DNA of 64,000 nucleotides from Rotaria socialis (taxonomy: Eukaryota > Rotifera > Eurotatoria > Philodinida > Philodinidae), in contig CAJNYU010000247.1 in NCBI GenBank assembly GCA_905331475.1, positions 23,033-87,032 on the forward strand, written 5' to 3'. The notes beneath the pieces are model-generated. The model saw only the letters and a list, made by a program, of their open reading frames with translations, was not told where the DNA came from and did not search any database. Positions within the stretch are counted from its first letter, which is position 1, and every line of letters begins with the position of its first letter. The position numbers and the translations under genes were made by a program. Of this stretch, positions 51,454 to 62,915 are shown in pieces.

Positions 51454-52028
51454 TATTACTGAATGATAGAAAGCGTCGTTTTACATTCCATTGTGTTTTA
51501 AGCATTATTATTCAAAGTAACTCTTTCAATCAAACTCGACTTCGAAAGAAGCACCATTTTTTTAATTAATTTTCAAGAGGCTAATTATAGTTCTTACGCT
51601 GCAGTGTTATTGCTAATTTCATTGGACATCGCCAAAAAATATTTTACTTATATAAAATGTATACTTATGCCATCTCTTCTATCGGACATTTCATATTTTT
51701 GAAATGGACAGCCATTGATGCGCCATATGAAAACTAACAAAATTTATATGCGTAGCTACACAGAATGATAAAGAACGAAAGAAAGAAAGAAAGACATAGC
51801 ACACAGAACGAAAAGAAAACTTTTGAACTAAAATTTCTCTTTTCATCAATATATTTTTTCAGAAGTAAGTCATCAATGTTTAATCGTTCATCAAGAACGA
51901 AGGTACTGATTCATTATCATTGTTGTATAACTCGACTGACATGAACAAAATTTACTTTGCTCTATTCTTCTAACGATATTTTGTTGAATAGATTTCTATC
52001 AATCTCGCTTCGAAAACTGATATCTACC
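51454..52028. other. Intergenic, no gene recognised
   Basis: AT-rich spacer with a short GAAA-rich run near 51777-51795, between two divergently oriented candidate first exons. Confidence 0.4.
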
Positions 52029-52328
52029 ATGACTGAAGCTATTGAAATGAATCATGTTGCGGTCGAGATTCAAGAAAATGGTCAAAATGAACCAAATGAT
52101 GAAAGTACACGCCACCCAAAATTATAGTAAGAATAGTTTTCGTAACAATTTCTTTCTTTCTGTCCAGTTTCGACAGTAGATTTTGATAATTGTAAATCTT
52201 TAGTGATTAAAATGATTGCTTTATTATTTTGTTTAATATTAATTCTTGCATCATTGATAAACTTGATTCATCTTTCACCCAAACAAAGACGTATCAGGTT
52301 TAGAATCAAATGTATATTCAATAGCTAA
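52029..52328 (+). CDS. Candidate small single-pass membrane protein
   Basis: Two exons, 52029-52104 and 52168-52328, give 78 residues: a hydrophilic N-terminus (MTEAIEMNHVAVEIQ) and one hydrophobic helix (LVIKMIALLFCLILILASL, about 36-54), then a basic end (KQRRIR). The junction uses donor A|GTACAC; a stronger donor (TA|GTAAGA, 52128) does not give an open frame. No family recognised. It may continue at a donor at 52297 (CAG|GTTTAG). It lies just left of the tandem duplication, so it could be a truncated gene. Confidence 0.35.
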
Positions 52329-52464
52329 TGTTTCATTTACAATAAATGTTTCTTGAGATAAATTCATAATTTGTCTTTGGATTAGTTTTTCAATGCATCA
52401 TATCACCTTCCGTTACTTCATGAACAAATATATTATCTTCAATTAGTTGAAATTCTTCGAATGG

Positions 52465-52507
52465 TTTGGGTGTGTGGGTGTGTGGATGTGGATGTGGGTG
52501 TGGGTGA
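52465..52507 (+). repeat. Interstitial TGTGGG-like tract
   Basis: Degenerate array of TGTGGG and variants (TGTGGA, TGTGTGGG), ending TGTGGGTGTGGGTG at the left edge of the 510-bp duplication. TGTGGG is, as I recall, the telomere repeat in Adineta vaga; here it is interstitial. Confidence 0.7.
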
Positions 52508-53510
52508 GAATCAATAGAGCAATGTCCACATTCCACCCCCCCGCCTCCTACCTGAATTCGCTACCAACTCAGCTGTGAATAATTAATTAGAATGAATTTC
52601 TATACTAAGAGAATGGATTATAATTGATCCGATATTTTTCGGTGAGAAATTTATTTGTCTTAGTTGGAATTCACTAAAATAATCGTCGGCGGAAAAAAAT
52701 TCGCGGAAAATGAACTAATTCATCTAATGGATTTTGAGATTTTTTTGAAATTGGGTGAGTTGAATGATGTATGTTTCGAACCATTGTGTACATGCTGTGA
52801 CATTCTGTGAAAGAAAAAGCTTCTCCGTTTTACTTTAATCGAAAGAAAAGCAAAAAATACTCGAGTAGCACTCTTGAAATTAAAGCAACTCATTTGCATT
52901 ATTGCTCTAGCTGTTTTCTATTGAGCTCAATGGTATAGGGGTATAATGATAATATTGACAAAGAGTAATATAATGCGTTCGGCGAAATGTCTAGTAGGGT
53001 GGTTGTGGGTGTGGGTGTGAGTGAGAATCAATAGAGCAAAGTCCACATTCCACCCCCGCCTCCTACCTGAATTCGCTACCAACTCAGGTGTGAATAATTA
53101 ATTAGAATGAATTTCTATACTAAGAGAATGGATTATAATTGATTCGATATTTTTCGGTGAGAAATTTATTTGTCTTAGTTGGAATTCACTAAAATAATCG
53201 TCGGCGGAAAAAAATTCGCGGAAAATGAACTAATTCATCTAATGGATTTTGAGATTTTTTTGAAATTGGGTGAGTTGAATGATGTATGTTTCGAACCATT
53301 GTGTACATGCTGTGACATTCTGTGAAAGAAAAAGCTTCTCCATTTTACTTTAATCGAAAGAAAAACAAAAAATACTCGAGGGCACTCTTGAAATCAAAGC
53401 AACTCATTTGCATTATTGCTCTAGCTGTTTTCTATTGAGCTCAATGGTATAGGGGTATAATGATAATATTGACAAAGAGTAATATAATGCGTTCGGCGAA
53501 ATGTCTAGTA
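52493..53510 (+). repeat. Tandem duplication of a ~510-bp unit
   Basis: Copy 1 runs 52493-52996 and copy 2 53004-53510, both ending ATGTCTAGTA. They differ by only a few substitutions and small indels (for example a C-run length change and GAGTAGC versus GAGGGC). Each begins with a short TGTGGG tract. No coding frame inside. High identity points to a recent event. Confidence 0.93.
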
Positions 53511-53696
53511 CTCATTTTTTTCCGCCTCTGGTACTCCATAAATAGCGAAGCACAGGTAAAGTGAGCATACATTCTTGCAACTCCAGTTATCGGTAAGTAA
53601 GACACAAATAGTTGTCTTTTTTTTATTGTTGAACATGTATAGTAAAGGCACGTCAACAGCTTGCTGAGACAAATCACTTTAAGGTATAAAACGGCA

Positions 53697-56600
53697 ATGC
53701 ATATGCTTTTTATCTGTCTCTTTATACTAATATGTGCTGATACAACTTGTGGTAAGCTTGGAACCTTAGTAAGATTCATTTAATTTTAGTTATGTTATAT
53801 ATAGCACAAGTAGTTCGACAGCTATCGGGCTGCAATGCTCCTGTATGCTCTTTTCCGGGAGATTCAAGTATAACCTGTACACCTTGCTATGGCTTTCAAA
53901 CAGCTAACGGCAAAAACGTATGCGCACCGGCAGTTGACTGCAGTTTATTTGATAGGTGCATCAATGGAACTAGCTGTTCGAGTAATTCAACTGTTTGTGT
54001 GGTCAACACTTGTTGCTTGTCTCCTGTTTGTTTGCCGATCTTCCTTAATAGCACGTGCTATACAGGACAGATTTCAGGTGAGTTCAGCTATCAAAAGCCA
54101 ATTGAGGCATTCTAGGAAGTCTTTCTCTAGCCTATTCGACTACTATTGCTGCTGCTAGTACTGTACCACTATGTAAGTGTATTGATATCAGTAATTTGAT
54201 AATGTTGCTTCACACTCTTTTTTTTAGCTCAGAGTTATTCCACAACCCGTAAGTTTATCTTGTTCAATTCAGAAAGAAATAAGCAGCCAAATCCGTTTCT
54301 TTAGCCCAAACGATGAGTACATCTGTACCAACATGTAAGTTTGTCTAACAAAGAAAATGATAAAGCAATCTATTATGTTTTCTTAGCTACAACTACGGCT
54401 CTTATGACAACTCGTATCTGTCCAAATGCAACATGGAATAATACATACACAGTTGTCGGTGGTGGATACAGTGCCGTTAATTATGGAAGCATCACCGATA
54501 TCTTTGTTGATGCCAATAGAAACGTCTACGCCTCGTCTTATGCCAACATGGCAATTATGAAATTTTTTGTCGGTAATATAAATCCGATATTAGTGGGTAA
54601 TTCCATGCCCTATATGCCCATGGCCATCTACGTCGACGCAGCTGGAACAATTTATTCCTGTGAAATACGGAATGTAAGTGATATATCATTTCAAATAGAT
54701 TCTATTAATTGCAACACTAGGGCCTAAATGGTTCTACTCAAGGGCGTGTCCAACAATATGTTGCAGGCAACACGACTGGCACAACATTACTTGGCGGTAC
54801 AGGATGCAACAATACACTGACTTCTCTCTGTGGATGTGGGGGTATTAATGTTGATAAACAAGGACAACTTTACGTTTCGGATACTTACAATAATCGTGTG
54901 GTATTGTTCAATGTAAGCTCCAAAGTAGTAAATTATGTTTTTGGAACGAATGCCGTCTTCGGATCTTCCCCAAATCAGCTAACCAAACCGTGGTCTATCT
55001 CTGTCGACGCCAACAACAACGTGTATGTCTTTGACAACTTCATCCAATCTCAATACGCTACCTCGTAAGAAAAGAACAAGAAAACTTATAGGAACCATGT
55101 AGTTTATGAGAAAAGCTAATTTCAGGACACCGAATAACCTGCACGTTTATACTTAAGTAGTTATAGGTACATTAAAAAAGAAAGGATATTGTTGCGTGAT
55201 ATTTAAAGAAATTTCACCATATTAGAATGCATTTTAGTGGGCAAGTAGAAGTTCCATTTGCCACATGTCCTCGAAGAATCTTGTAGGAAAAAAGCTATCA
55301 CAATTTCATAGACATTGTTGAAATTCTGAGAACAATGATTTACATGCAAAAATGTTTTGCCTGTAAATGTATTAAAGGGGAAAAGGCAAATTTCTGTATT
55401 TCATAGGTATAGAAGTGCTGAGAAATACCAAAGAGAACAGAAGTCTGCTTTTTCCCTTGAGATGTATGCACCTGAAGTTCGACCACTCGTAAGGCCTGCA
55501 TTTCTTTAAGTATCAGACAACCAATATTGTCAAAAATAAAAGTTGAATTGTCATAGATATAGTCTCATCTATGAATGTAAATAATAGCAAAGCAAGGCGC
55601 AGATAAGGCATGAGACAAAATTTATGAATCGATTGTCTTTTCAGTAGCTTGTGACAAAAAATCGCTTTACAGACTTGATATTTATTCAGTTAGAAATGGA
55701 TTTGTATCTACTGCAAACCTTGATAGAAATATTTCATTGAAAAGATTTACCCAAGACTAAACCACTTAAAGAAGTTGACCGAGAAAAATGTGTTTAAACT
55801 TCACTCAAAATTAAGGATGATATGACCAATTGCTTGATTTGTTTTACGTTAGGTGTTCTCAGGAAAGTTGTATGTGAATCTGATCAAACGATGCCGCGTG
55901 AATTAGTCATACCAAAAACATTCCGTTTATGACACTGCATGCTTTAGAGAAAATAGCTTTATTAAAATTTTTGAATTTCGATCTACAACATCTGACAAAG
56001 CTTTTTTTTTATAAAGCATCATCAAAAAATTGTTTTGCATTTTAGCACAAATCTCATTTTTCAAAAAATTGCCCGTGACAAGAATAAATTTGAGGAAAAG
56101 TCAATTTTAAACCAAGCCCCTTGAAAATCTTGTTTTCTCATATTTATGATCTTCATGGTACCTGTAGTTGTGAGTGTGGATGTAGATGTATTGGACGGTA
56201 AATATGTGGATACGAATATACATCTAAAGTGGCGCTCATACCTACACTAAAAAAATCGGTTTATTACCGAACCTATGCCCAGGATAAAAAACCTTTGAAG
56301 TGCTGAAAATTGTTACCAAACCAGAAAGGTTCTTATTCTGGGCACAGGTTACGTATTAAACCAATTTTTTTAGAGTGTATACCACTCACACGTGAACTGG
56401 CTTCAAGAAAGCAAAGAGAAGTCGAACTCGAGCCAATACCGATTGTTGTATTTCATTTCAGTTTCTGTTTCATTATACCTTCGATGGTTCGAAGAGAAAT
56501 ACTGAAATAAAATTAGTTGAAAAAATATCATCGAGCGTTGGTGTGAGAGAGGAAGAATCGTCTTTGTGGCTTGAAAGCGAATTCCAGTAAATGGTCGTGC

Positions 56601-59600
56601 ATTTGGATGTCGAGCAACAGGAAAATGAATGCGAGAAGAAAATCGAAACAAATCGAATGATAATTAGAAAAAAACGAACTGAAAACAGATCTTAGTGAGG
56701 TTAGAATAGCAGCAATGGAATGATAGCGAAAAGTACCTAGACAATCAAAGATGTTAGAAAATATTTGTAACTAAGAGATAGCAGAAGGGAATTTTTATTT
56801 TTCATATTCTCGTTTTTCAACGAGTTTTACTCATCTTCAAAATTTGCAGTGGCGCAAAATTTGATTGAATGCAGTGGGGGAACAGCGACGGAAAGTTGAT
56901 CCTGTGATTCCACTGATTTCGGATGATTCCATTTCTTCTAATGTCTCTGGAATCACTATGAATACAATTCTTCTTCTAAACTACGATGCCACCGCATCAA
57001 TATGAATTTCATAGAATCATACGGTACGGATCAGTAGTAAAGACTCCGTATAATTTGAATCAATAAGGAAACCAGATGACTAATGATCGTAAGAATCAGT
57101 CTGTCCAGCACAAGAGAGTATTCACGATGTTGCTGATTGTTTTAGGCAAAATTATATCGTTTCTCATCATAGCAAACCAAATTACATGATGGAACAACAT
57201 TCTAGCCGACAAATGAGGCTTGTTTCATTGATTTTGTCGACACCAATGAACGGATCACATTCCATAAATGAGCTTTCTCGCCCTAGAATTATCTTAACAT
57301 TTTAGAAGTGGTTGAAATCAATTTTGAGTCATGAGAGAAATTGGATTAGTGCTTATCAAAACTAGAAATGATGAAAAGTGGGTTCGTAAACAATGGAGTT
57401 CTGGTTTCAAAAACGAAAAACTTGTTTCTGAGTTTTCTTTACTTTTCGTTCTGATTACAGTTGCTACCTCGATTTAGAAACGAAAGCTCAAGGTTAATAG
57501 ATATGTTTTGTGAAAGCCTGCCGATATGAAGAAGGGAGCCCAGCGACATCAAGAAACAGAATATCTCAAAGACACTCAGCCAAGTAAAATCGATTAAAAA
57601 ACGCAGTTCTACGTGCCAAAATATGTGCGTTTATGCTTTTTTAGCTGATATAGTGAATTTAATGCCAATGAATCGCGCCAACTGGTTTTTTCGAAAATAA
57701 GAGTCATTTCTTAGCGTTGTCTGAGCGTAAAAAACACTCCTCCTTATGTTCAAACTTGCTAAAATACACGTTTCTCTCATGTGGTAGTAAACCCCAAAAA
57801 CTATAGAGCAGCCTGCGTGTTAAAATGGTTAACTTGAATTCTCATTTTATTTTTGTAGTCAACTCAAAAGATAACCAATTTGTGCATATTATAATCAACT
57901 TTTTCTTAAAAGTAAAAGACCGTACGAACTTTTATAGATCCGACAGTTGAACACTAGATTCATGTGTCAGAAATGATCAAAACAAGGAGAAGAATGGAGT
58001 CTAAGCAAAAAATACCCCTATCCATGCAAAATATAGGATAATGAAATGACCATTTATCCACGCATGGTTGTATCTCAATGCGAAAAATGACACCGGTGAC
58101 TACTTAAAACCTATTCTTGCTGATCATTCTTGCATGGTAAAGGAAAAATGAAGTGCGATGAGAATAATAGTCCCTTGTGTAAGAAAATGCTGCTAAATAA
58201 ATAAATTAAATATTTCTGAAGACGATTTATTATTTATAGATATAAGAGCTTTTATATAAATAGATTCAATTACAGTGATGGAAAGTTGATATAAGGAACA
58301 GTAATTTTGAAAGGGTGAACAGATTTTCTAATAAATAGTACGAGAATTCCCGTAGATATTTAATTCATGTGTAGTTGTTTTCAGTTATGGATGCGATATG
58401 CATATACAGGGTGTTATACAACTTTTACGCCACTTTCCCAGTGTGACCTTAAGGTAAAATGATTTCACTAAGTATTTTATACCAAATTGAAGCTCGTAAA
58501 AAACTGTATCAATGAGTACAATTAAATCAAACATTGTCTATTATACTAATTAAAAAAATCTTGCACTGTATATCAAAATGTCATAGATTCTATATTGTCA
58601 GAGATATGAAAAAATTACCATACCGCTCACCGACTTGAATTATGACTTATATAGTTGCCAATTTATTGGAGATATAAATTGCTTAAGAGCAAGTTTTTAT
58701 GACAAAATTTTAGAACTTGGCATGACTTCCTATGGCAGCTTCGAGAGCACCAAATCTGTTTCTCATAGAACGCAGCAAATTAATAAATAGATCTGTGTCA
58801 TCTTCAAGATCCTTGAACGTACTCTCAAGATTAGTTCTGATAACATCATAATAATATCTCTTTTAACTTTTTTCTCCATCATTTTCTTATCTGTACGTGC
58901 ACATATGCATGCATCATCTTCTTCTAATCCTTTCCTCTATTTCTCCTCTTCATTATTAATCATGAGTAGTGGGTCTTTTTCATTCGAGAATAAACACATT
59001 ATCCAGTTCGCATACGTGCTTCATGACAGTCGCACGTAATGATAGCGAACGAGAAGTACATAGAATAGGTGATGCACTACTCTAAAAGAATTCACATTAA
59101 ATACCACTTCAAAGCTACATAGGCTATAATGCATTAACAAGTAAGGTATATGAGGAGAAAGGGGTATGATAGTTCTTGCATATGTGTTACATTGTAGAAT
59201 CTATGACTTCTTGATATACAGTGCAAGATTTTTTAATAATGTAATAGACAACGTTTGGTATAATTGTACTCATCAATTCAGTTTTTTACGAGTTTCCATT
59301 TGATATAAATACTTAGTGAAATCATTTGACTTTAGGGTCGCACTGGAGGGGGATAAAGGTTTTGTAATACCCTGCATATATATATGAGTGTGGTTATGGG
59401 TATGCTATTTAATCGTATACTTAAGAACAGAAACAAAATTCAATTTTCCTAAATGGCATTTTTCCATCTGGAAGAGACATCTGTCTCATCGATCGATTCA
59501 TTGTCCACTGCTGATAAAATCATGACTTTTGACTCTTCGTACGCTAAATGAACTTTATATCTTATGTTGGACAATTCTGAGTAATATATCACTCCACAGT

Positions 59601-62600
59601 CAAGGAGATAATGATATAGAAGGTCACGTGATTCATTTGTGAAAGAAATGATGTCCCACTCTACATTTAAAAAAAAGTAAACTATTTTTTTATCAAAAAG
59701 TGATCTTCTACTAGTGACAATATTTTAATAAGTTTATCAAACAGATTATGCTACATAACGAATAACGCAACTGTAATGACACATATATCGACCTTACTAA
59801 TATTCGATGGAAAGATGCTGAAAAAAACCGTTTTTCATCAAAAGACAAAAGTCTTTCTCTCCCTTTCTAATGATGTATAACTTATTTTTCTAGCACGATG
59901 ATAAACGAAACAATGCAAAGGAAAATAGAAGAATTCGCATATTTTTTTGTAAAAGAACTGTACAAAATCTTGATATTTATATCTCTTCAATACATCGGCT
60001 CTGAAACTAACATATTTTTAATCAATTAGCCACGGGGAAACCTGATTTCTGCATCAGAAATAAAAAAATCAGTGCTTTCCATTTGTAATTGATAGGAAAG
60101 TTTCTATTCTTTCGAACATTGCAATCTTCATCTTTACCATGCATTATTAAGCGAAAGAACACGAGAAAAAAAGAAAAAAGACGTAGAGAATAAATCTGTA
60201 GTTTTCACTTGAATTTGCCAAAACACATTGTCGAGGGCAGTTGATTATACTTAACCGTCGTTGTACATGGTGTTTTTAGCAAGTTCATAAAACTTAAATG
60301 AACCAAAGTTTTACCAGATTTTTTTAATGAATTCAAAACAACTGAATTAACTGTTTTGCAACAAAATGTGTTTGAAGAACTTATAGAGAAACTATCAATT
60401 TATTGCACTAGTATTTCTCCTTTTTGTTGTCTCATTTCATTTATGCATTTGTGACAAATGCAAAGCAAAAACCGTTTCCAGAAGGACAATGTGTCCTATC
60501 AACTCTTAAAAAATTCTCTTAGAAGCGTATTTAATGAAGAAATAGAGATATCAATATTTTGCGTCATTTTTCAGAATCTCGGGAAGGGTGCCGATGTTCT
60601 CTTAAGAATACTTCACTTTTCTGTCGTACTCTTTATTTTACGAATGCTATAAAAGTAAATTATATGGTGCTTGAAGTATGAGAAAAACTGTATTTTTGGT
60701 CAAAAGAAAACGTTGTTTCATTCCTTTTCTATCGAAAAGAAATAAGGATCGGCCTTTTTGCCATTACTTTTGTCTCGTTCGTCAAAATATTGCTTGAACT
60801 CAAAATTATGAGTTTGAAAATCAGTGCAATGATTTTCGACAGCAATTAGCCATTCTGAGCAGCTGCTTCTGTTGTGTATTCGTTCCTGATAAAGAGTAAC
60901 ACTTCTTGTACCTAGAGAGAGAGAAAGCAGAAATGGAAGAATAAAAATTCAACCAATATCAATAGCACCATTTTCAGTTTTGAATACCGGATTCAATTCA
61001 GTTGGGAAAAAAAGATAACATTATCAGCCTTCCGGTCTTCCTCTACAACTCTTTTTTATTTCTGCATCAGAGCTCCGCGTGGGGTGGGATGGGACGCAAA
61101 AAATCATCCCATGGGATGGGACAAATAAAAAAAAAGTTGTCCCGCCATGGGATGGGATGGGATGAAACATTTTTCGTCCTGTCCCATCCCATCCCGTCCC
61201 ATCCCATCCCATCCCATTCCATCCCATACCGTCCCATCCCATGGGACGTCTGAAATGTCAAATGTTTTTTAAGGTGTCAAATTTTTTTGATTATCATCGA
61301 CCGAGTGAGACTACAAATTATAATATAGTTCGAATTTCTGTTCTTTTTGCATATTACAATAATGAATGACATCATCCTAGTTATAAATACAGCATTTTAA
61401 AAAATAGAGAAAAGAACTAGTAAACGAGAAAGGAAAATATTTCATTAAATACAAAAGCAACTGGAAAAAATAAATAAAAGTATAAAGTTTCAGTGTTAAA
61501 TCATTGTACAACTTTCATATTTTCCATGGAACGAATTATTCAAAGACATTCCACCAGTTATAAGCCACAATAACTAAATCAATTGTTACTGTTTCAATAG
61601 ATCAAATCGCATTTTTTTTCTCTATGCGTAAGTTCATTATTATATTTTGTTGTACATTGAATCGAAATAGCTGCACTAGTTGACCACGTATAGTTTACAT
61701 TTTTAACTATTTTTCTCACACAGTTGGGTACGACATCTATATTGAAACGACTATACTATTTTTAGTAAAAATGAATAGATTCATATAATATTTCTTCGTC
61801 CCATGGGACGATGGGTGGGACGAAGAAATTTTTGTCCCATGGGATGGGACGACTCTCAAAAAATTTCCGTCCCGTCCCATCCCATGAGCTTTTATTTAAA
61901 AAGTTGCATCCCATGGGACGTATGGGATGGGATGGGATGGGATTGCCCCATCCCACGCGGAGCTCTGTTCTGCATAATGTGTTTTTCTAGTCGACGGAAG
62001 ATTTCTAAAAGATTTGATAATATTAATTTTGTTCTGCTGGATAATTAGCGACAAGTATTTTTTGCATCAGTAAACTATCCAGAGAATTTTAAAAACAGAA
62101 AAACTTTTTTCGAGGTTCATTTAGAAAGCTAATGAAGATACAAAAGAAATGAGGAAAAACAACTGCTCATCCTCATCTCTCACAGAAAGTATTATATGAC
62201 AACACATATTTGACACTCTTGTTCAGCTAATATCAGTTATATATATATTTATTGTGATTTTTCTACTGAAGGTATGGACCCAGCCGCGTTGTACGATTCA
62301 ACGCCGGTGCTGTTATCGGTACGACCGTCGTTCCTATTGTTAACAACGGTTATACGATGGGAGTCGATCAGTTTGGTCAAATATACACGACCCAGTTTAC
62401 TGGAAATGGTTATAGTCCGGCAGTTTATTCGCAGATTTCAAAATGGAGCTCCATCGGAACCACTTTCACAGTAGCGATTAATGGCATTACAACATTACCC
62501 AACAATCCGCTAAGTCATTTCTATGGCGTTCGTTTTGATTCGGGTGGGTCACTCTATACTTCAGCGTCGGAGGTCATCGTAAAGTTCAATCTTCTCTCCA

Positions 62601-62611
62601 ATACTTGTTAA
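53697..62611 (+). CDS. Secreted Cys-rich protein with NHL-type beta-propeller
   Basis: Eight exons: 53697-53751, 53805-54077, 54131-54172, 54228-54248, 54305-54334, 54387-54673, 54721-55064, 62272-62611; all phases agree, 463 residues. Signal peptide (MHMLFICLFILICADTT), a Cys-rich domain of about 90 residues (CNAPVC, CTPCYGF, DRCINGTSC, CCLSPVC), then a Ser/Thr linker built from three microexons of 42, 21 and 30 nt. The rest carries NHL/SMP-30-like repeats: ITDIFVDANRNVYASS, MAIYVDAAGTIYSC, GINVDKQGQLYVSDTYNNRV, SISVDANNNVYVFD, MGVDQFGQIYTTQ, GVRFDSGGSLYTS. Such propellers bind proteins or sugars. The last intron is 7207 nt (GTAAGA ... TGAAG) and packed with mobile elements; the propeller is completed only by the distal exon. 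AATAAA at 62677-62682. Confidence 0.9.
56245..56377. mobile_element. Short palindromic MITE, TA-flanked
   Basis: A 133-bp element whose two halves are near-complete inverted copies: left CACTAAAAAAATCGGTTTAT, right read in reverse CACTCTAAAAAAATTGGTTT, with ACCTxTGCCCAGxATAA further in on both sides. TA flanks both ends, as in Tc1/mariner insertions. No coding capacity. Confidence 0.8.
58407..59374. mobile_element. Foldback-type element with ~185-bp inverted repeats
   Basis: A 968-bp element. Left arm 58407-58593 begins CAGGGTGTTATACAA; the right arm 59193-59374, read in reverse, begins CAGGGTATTACAAAA and stays alignable for about 180 bp (GATTTCACTAAGTATTT, CTTGCACTGTATATCAA). CATATA flanks both ends (58401-58406 and 59375-59380), a possible 6-bp target duplication. 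The 600-bp middle has no ORF. Superfamily uncertain. Confidence 0.85.
61068..61967. mobile_element. Non-autonomous hAT-type element with GGGATG arrays
   Basis: A 900-bp element with terminal inverted repeat CAGAGCTCCGCGTGGG (one base differs inside) and a perfect 8-bp target duplication TTCTGCAT at 61060-61067 and 61968-61975. The 8-bp duplication and CAGxG terminus are hAT hallmarks. Dense GGGAT/CCCAT arrays in both orientations occupy the ends (about 61080-61250 and 61799-61960), each able to fold on itself. The middle ~550 bp is AT-rich without transposase. Confidence 0.93.
61139..61247. repeat. GGGATGGGAT / CCCATCCCAT minisatellite
   Basis: Inside the left end of the hAT element: about a dozen 5-bp steps of CCCAT with CCCGT and CCATT variants, facing a GGGATG array, giving an imperfect palindrome. 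A matching array lies at 61799-61960 in the right end. Confidence 0.9.
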
Positions 62612-62840
62612 CCACCTATGCTTGAATTAAAACATTTCGTCTAAACTCAATATACTTTTGAAAACGCTTTCTTACCAATAAAATAAAAGACTGAAAAACG
62701 AGGGTGTCGGTGGAGTTTTGAGCTTCACCACTGGCGAAGGAGTGGGTTTGGGTGTGATATAGCTGCCACAATACCAGATATTTCATTTATTGCTGACATA
62801 ATCTCATCAAGTGGCAGTAGTATCAGTATAAGAGATCCCG

Positions 62841-62898
62841 AGGGTGTGGGTGTGGCTCGTTTTTCTATAGTTCACACCGACACAAACACCCACACCCT
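62841..62898. repeat. Inverted pair of TGTGGG-like tracts
   Basis: GGGTGTGGGTGTGGC at 62842-62856 and the complementary CACCCACACCCT at 62887-62898, about 30 nt apart, just downstream of the NHL gene. Further degenerate GGGTGT tracts lie at 62702-62712 and 62742-62756. Confidence 0.65.
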
Positions 62899-62915
62899 AT
62901 ATGAATGATCGACAC

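Larger units (their letters stand above)
52329..53696. other. Region occupied mostly by a tandem duplication
   Basis: Contains the TGTGGG-like tract and two copies of a 510-bp unit described separately. No coding frame of note. Confidence 0.7.
55065..62271 (+). other. 7.2-kb transposon-filled intron of the NHL gene
   Basis: About a hundred times longer than the gene's other introns (53-58 nt). It holds three non-autonomous DNA transposons (listed separately) and AT-rich sequence with no coding block. The flanking exons join in phase (TC|G). Confidence 0.85.

Noticed and set aside
53441..53779. 112-codon minus-strand frame
   Set aside because: Overlaps the end of the tandem duplication and the first exon of the NHL gene; starts at no supported ATG context and has no homology-like features.
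61002..61261. Three overlapping frames of Met-Gly-Trp-Asp or Ser-His-Pro-Ile-Pro repeats
   Set aside because: Direct translation of the GGGATG minisatellite in the hAT element, open in several frames at once.
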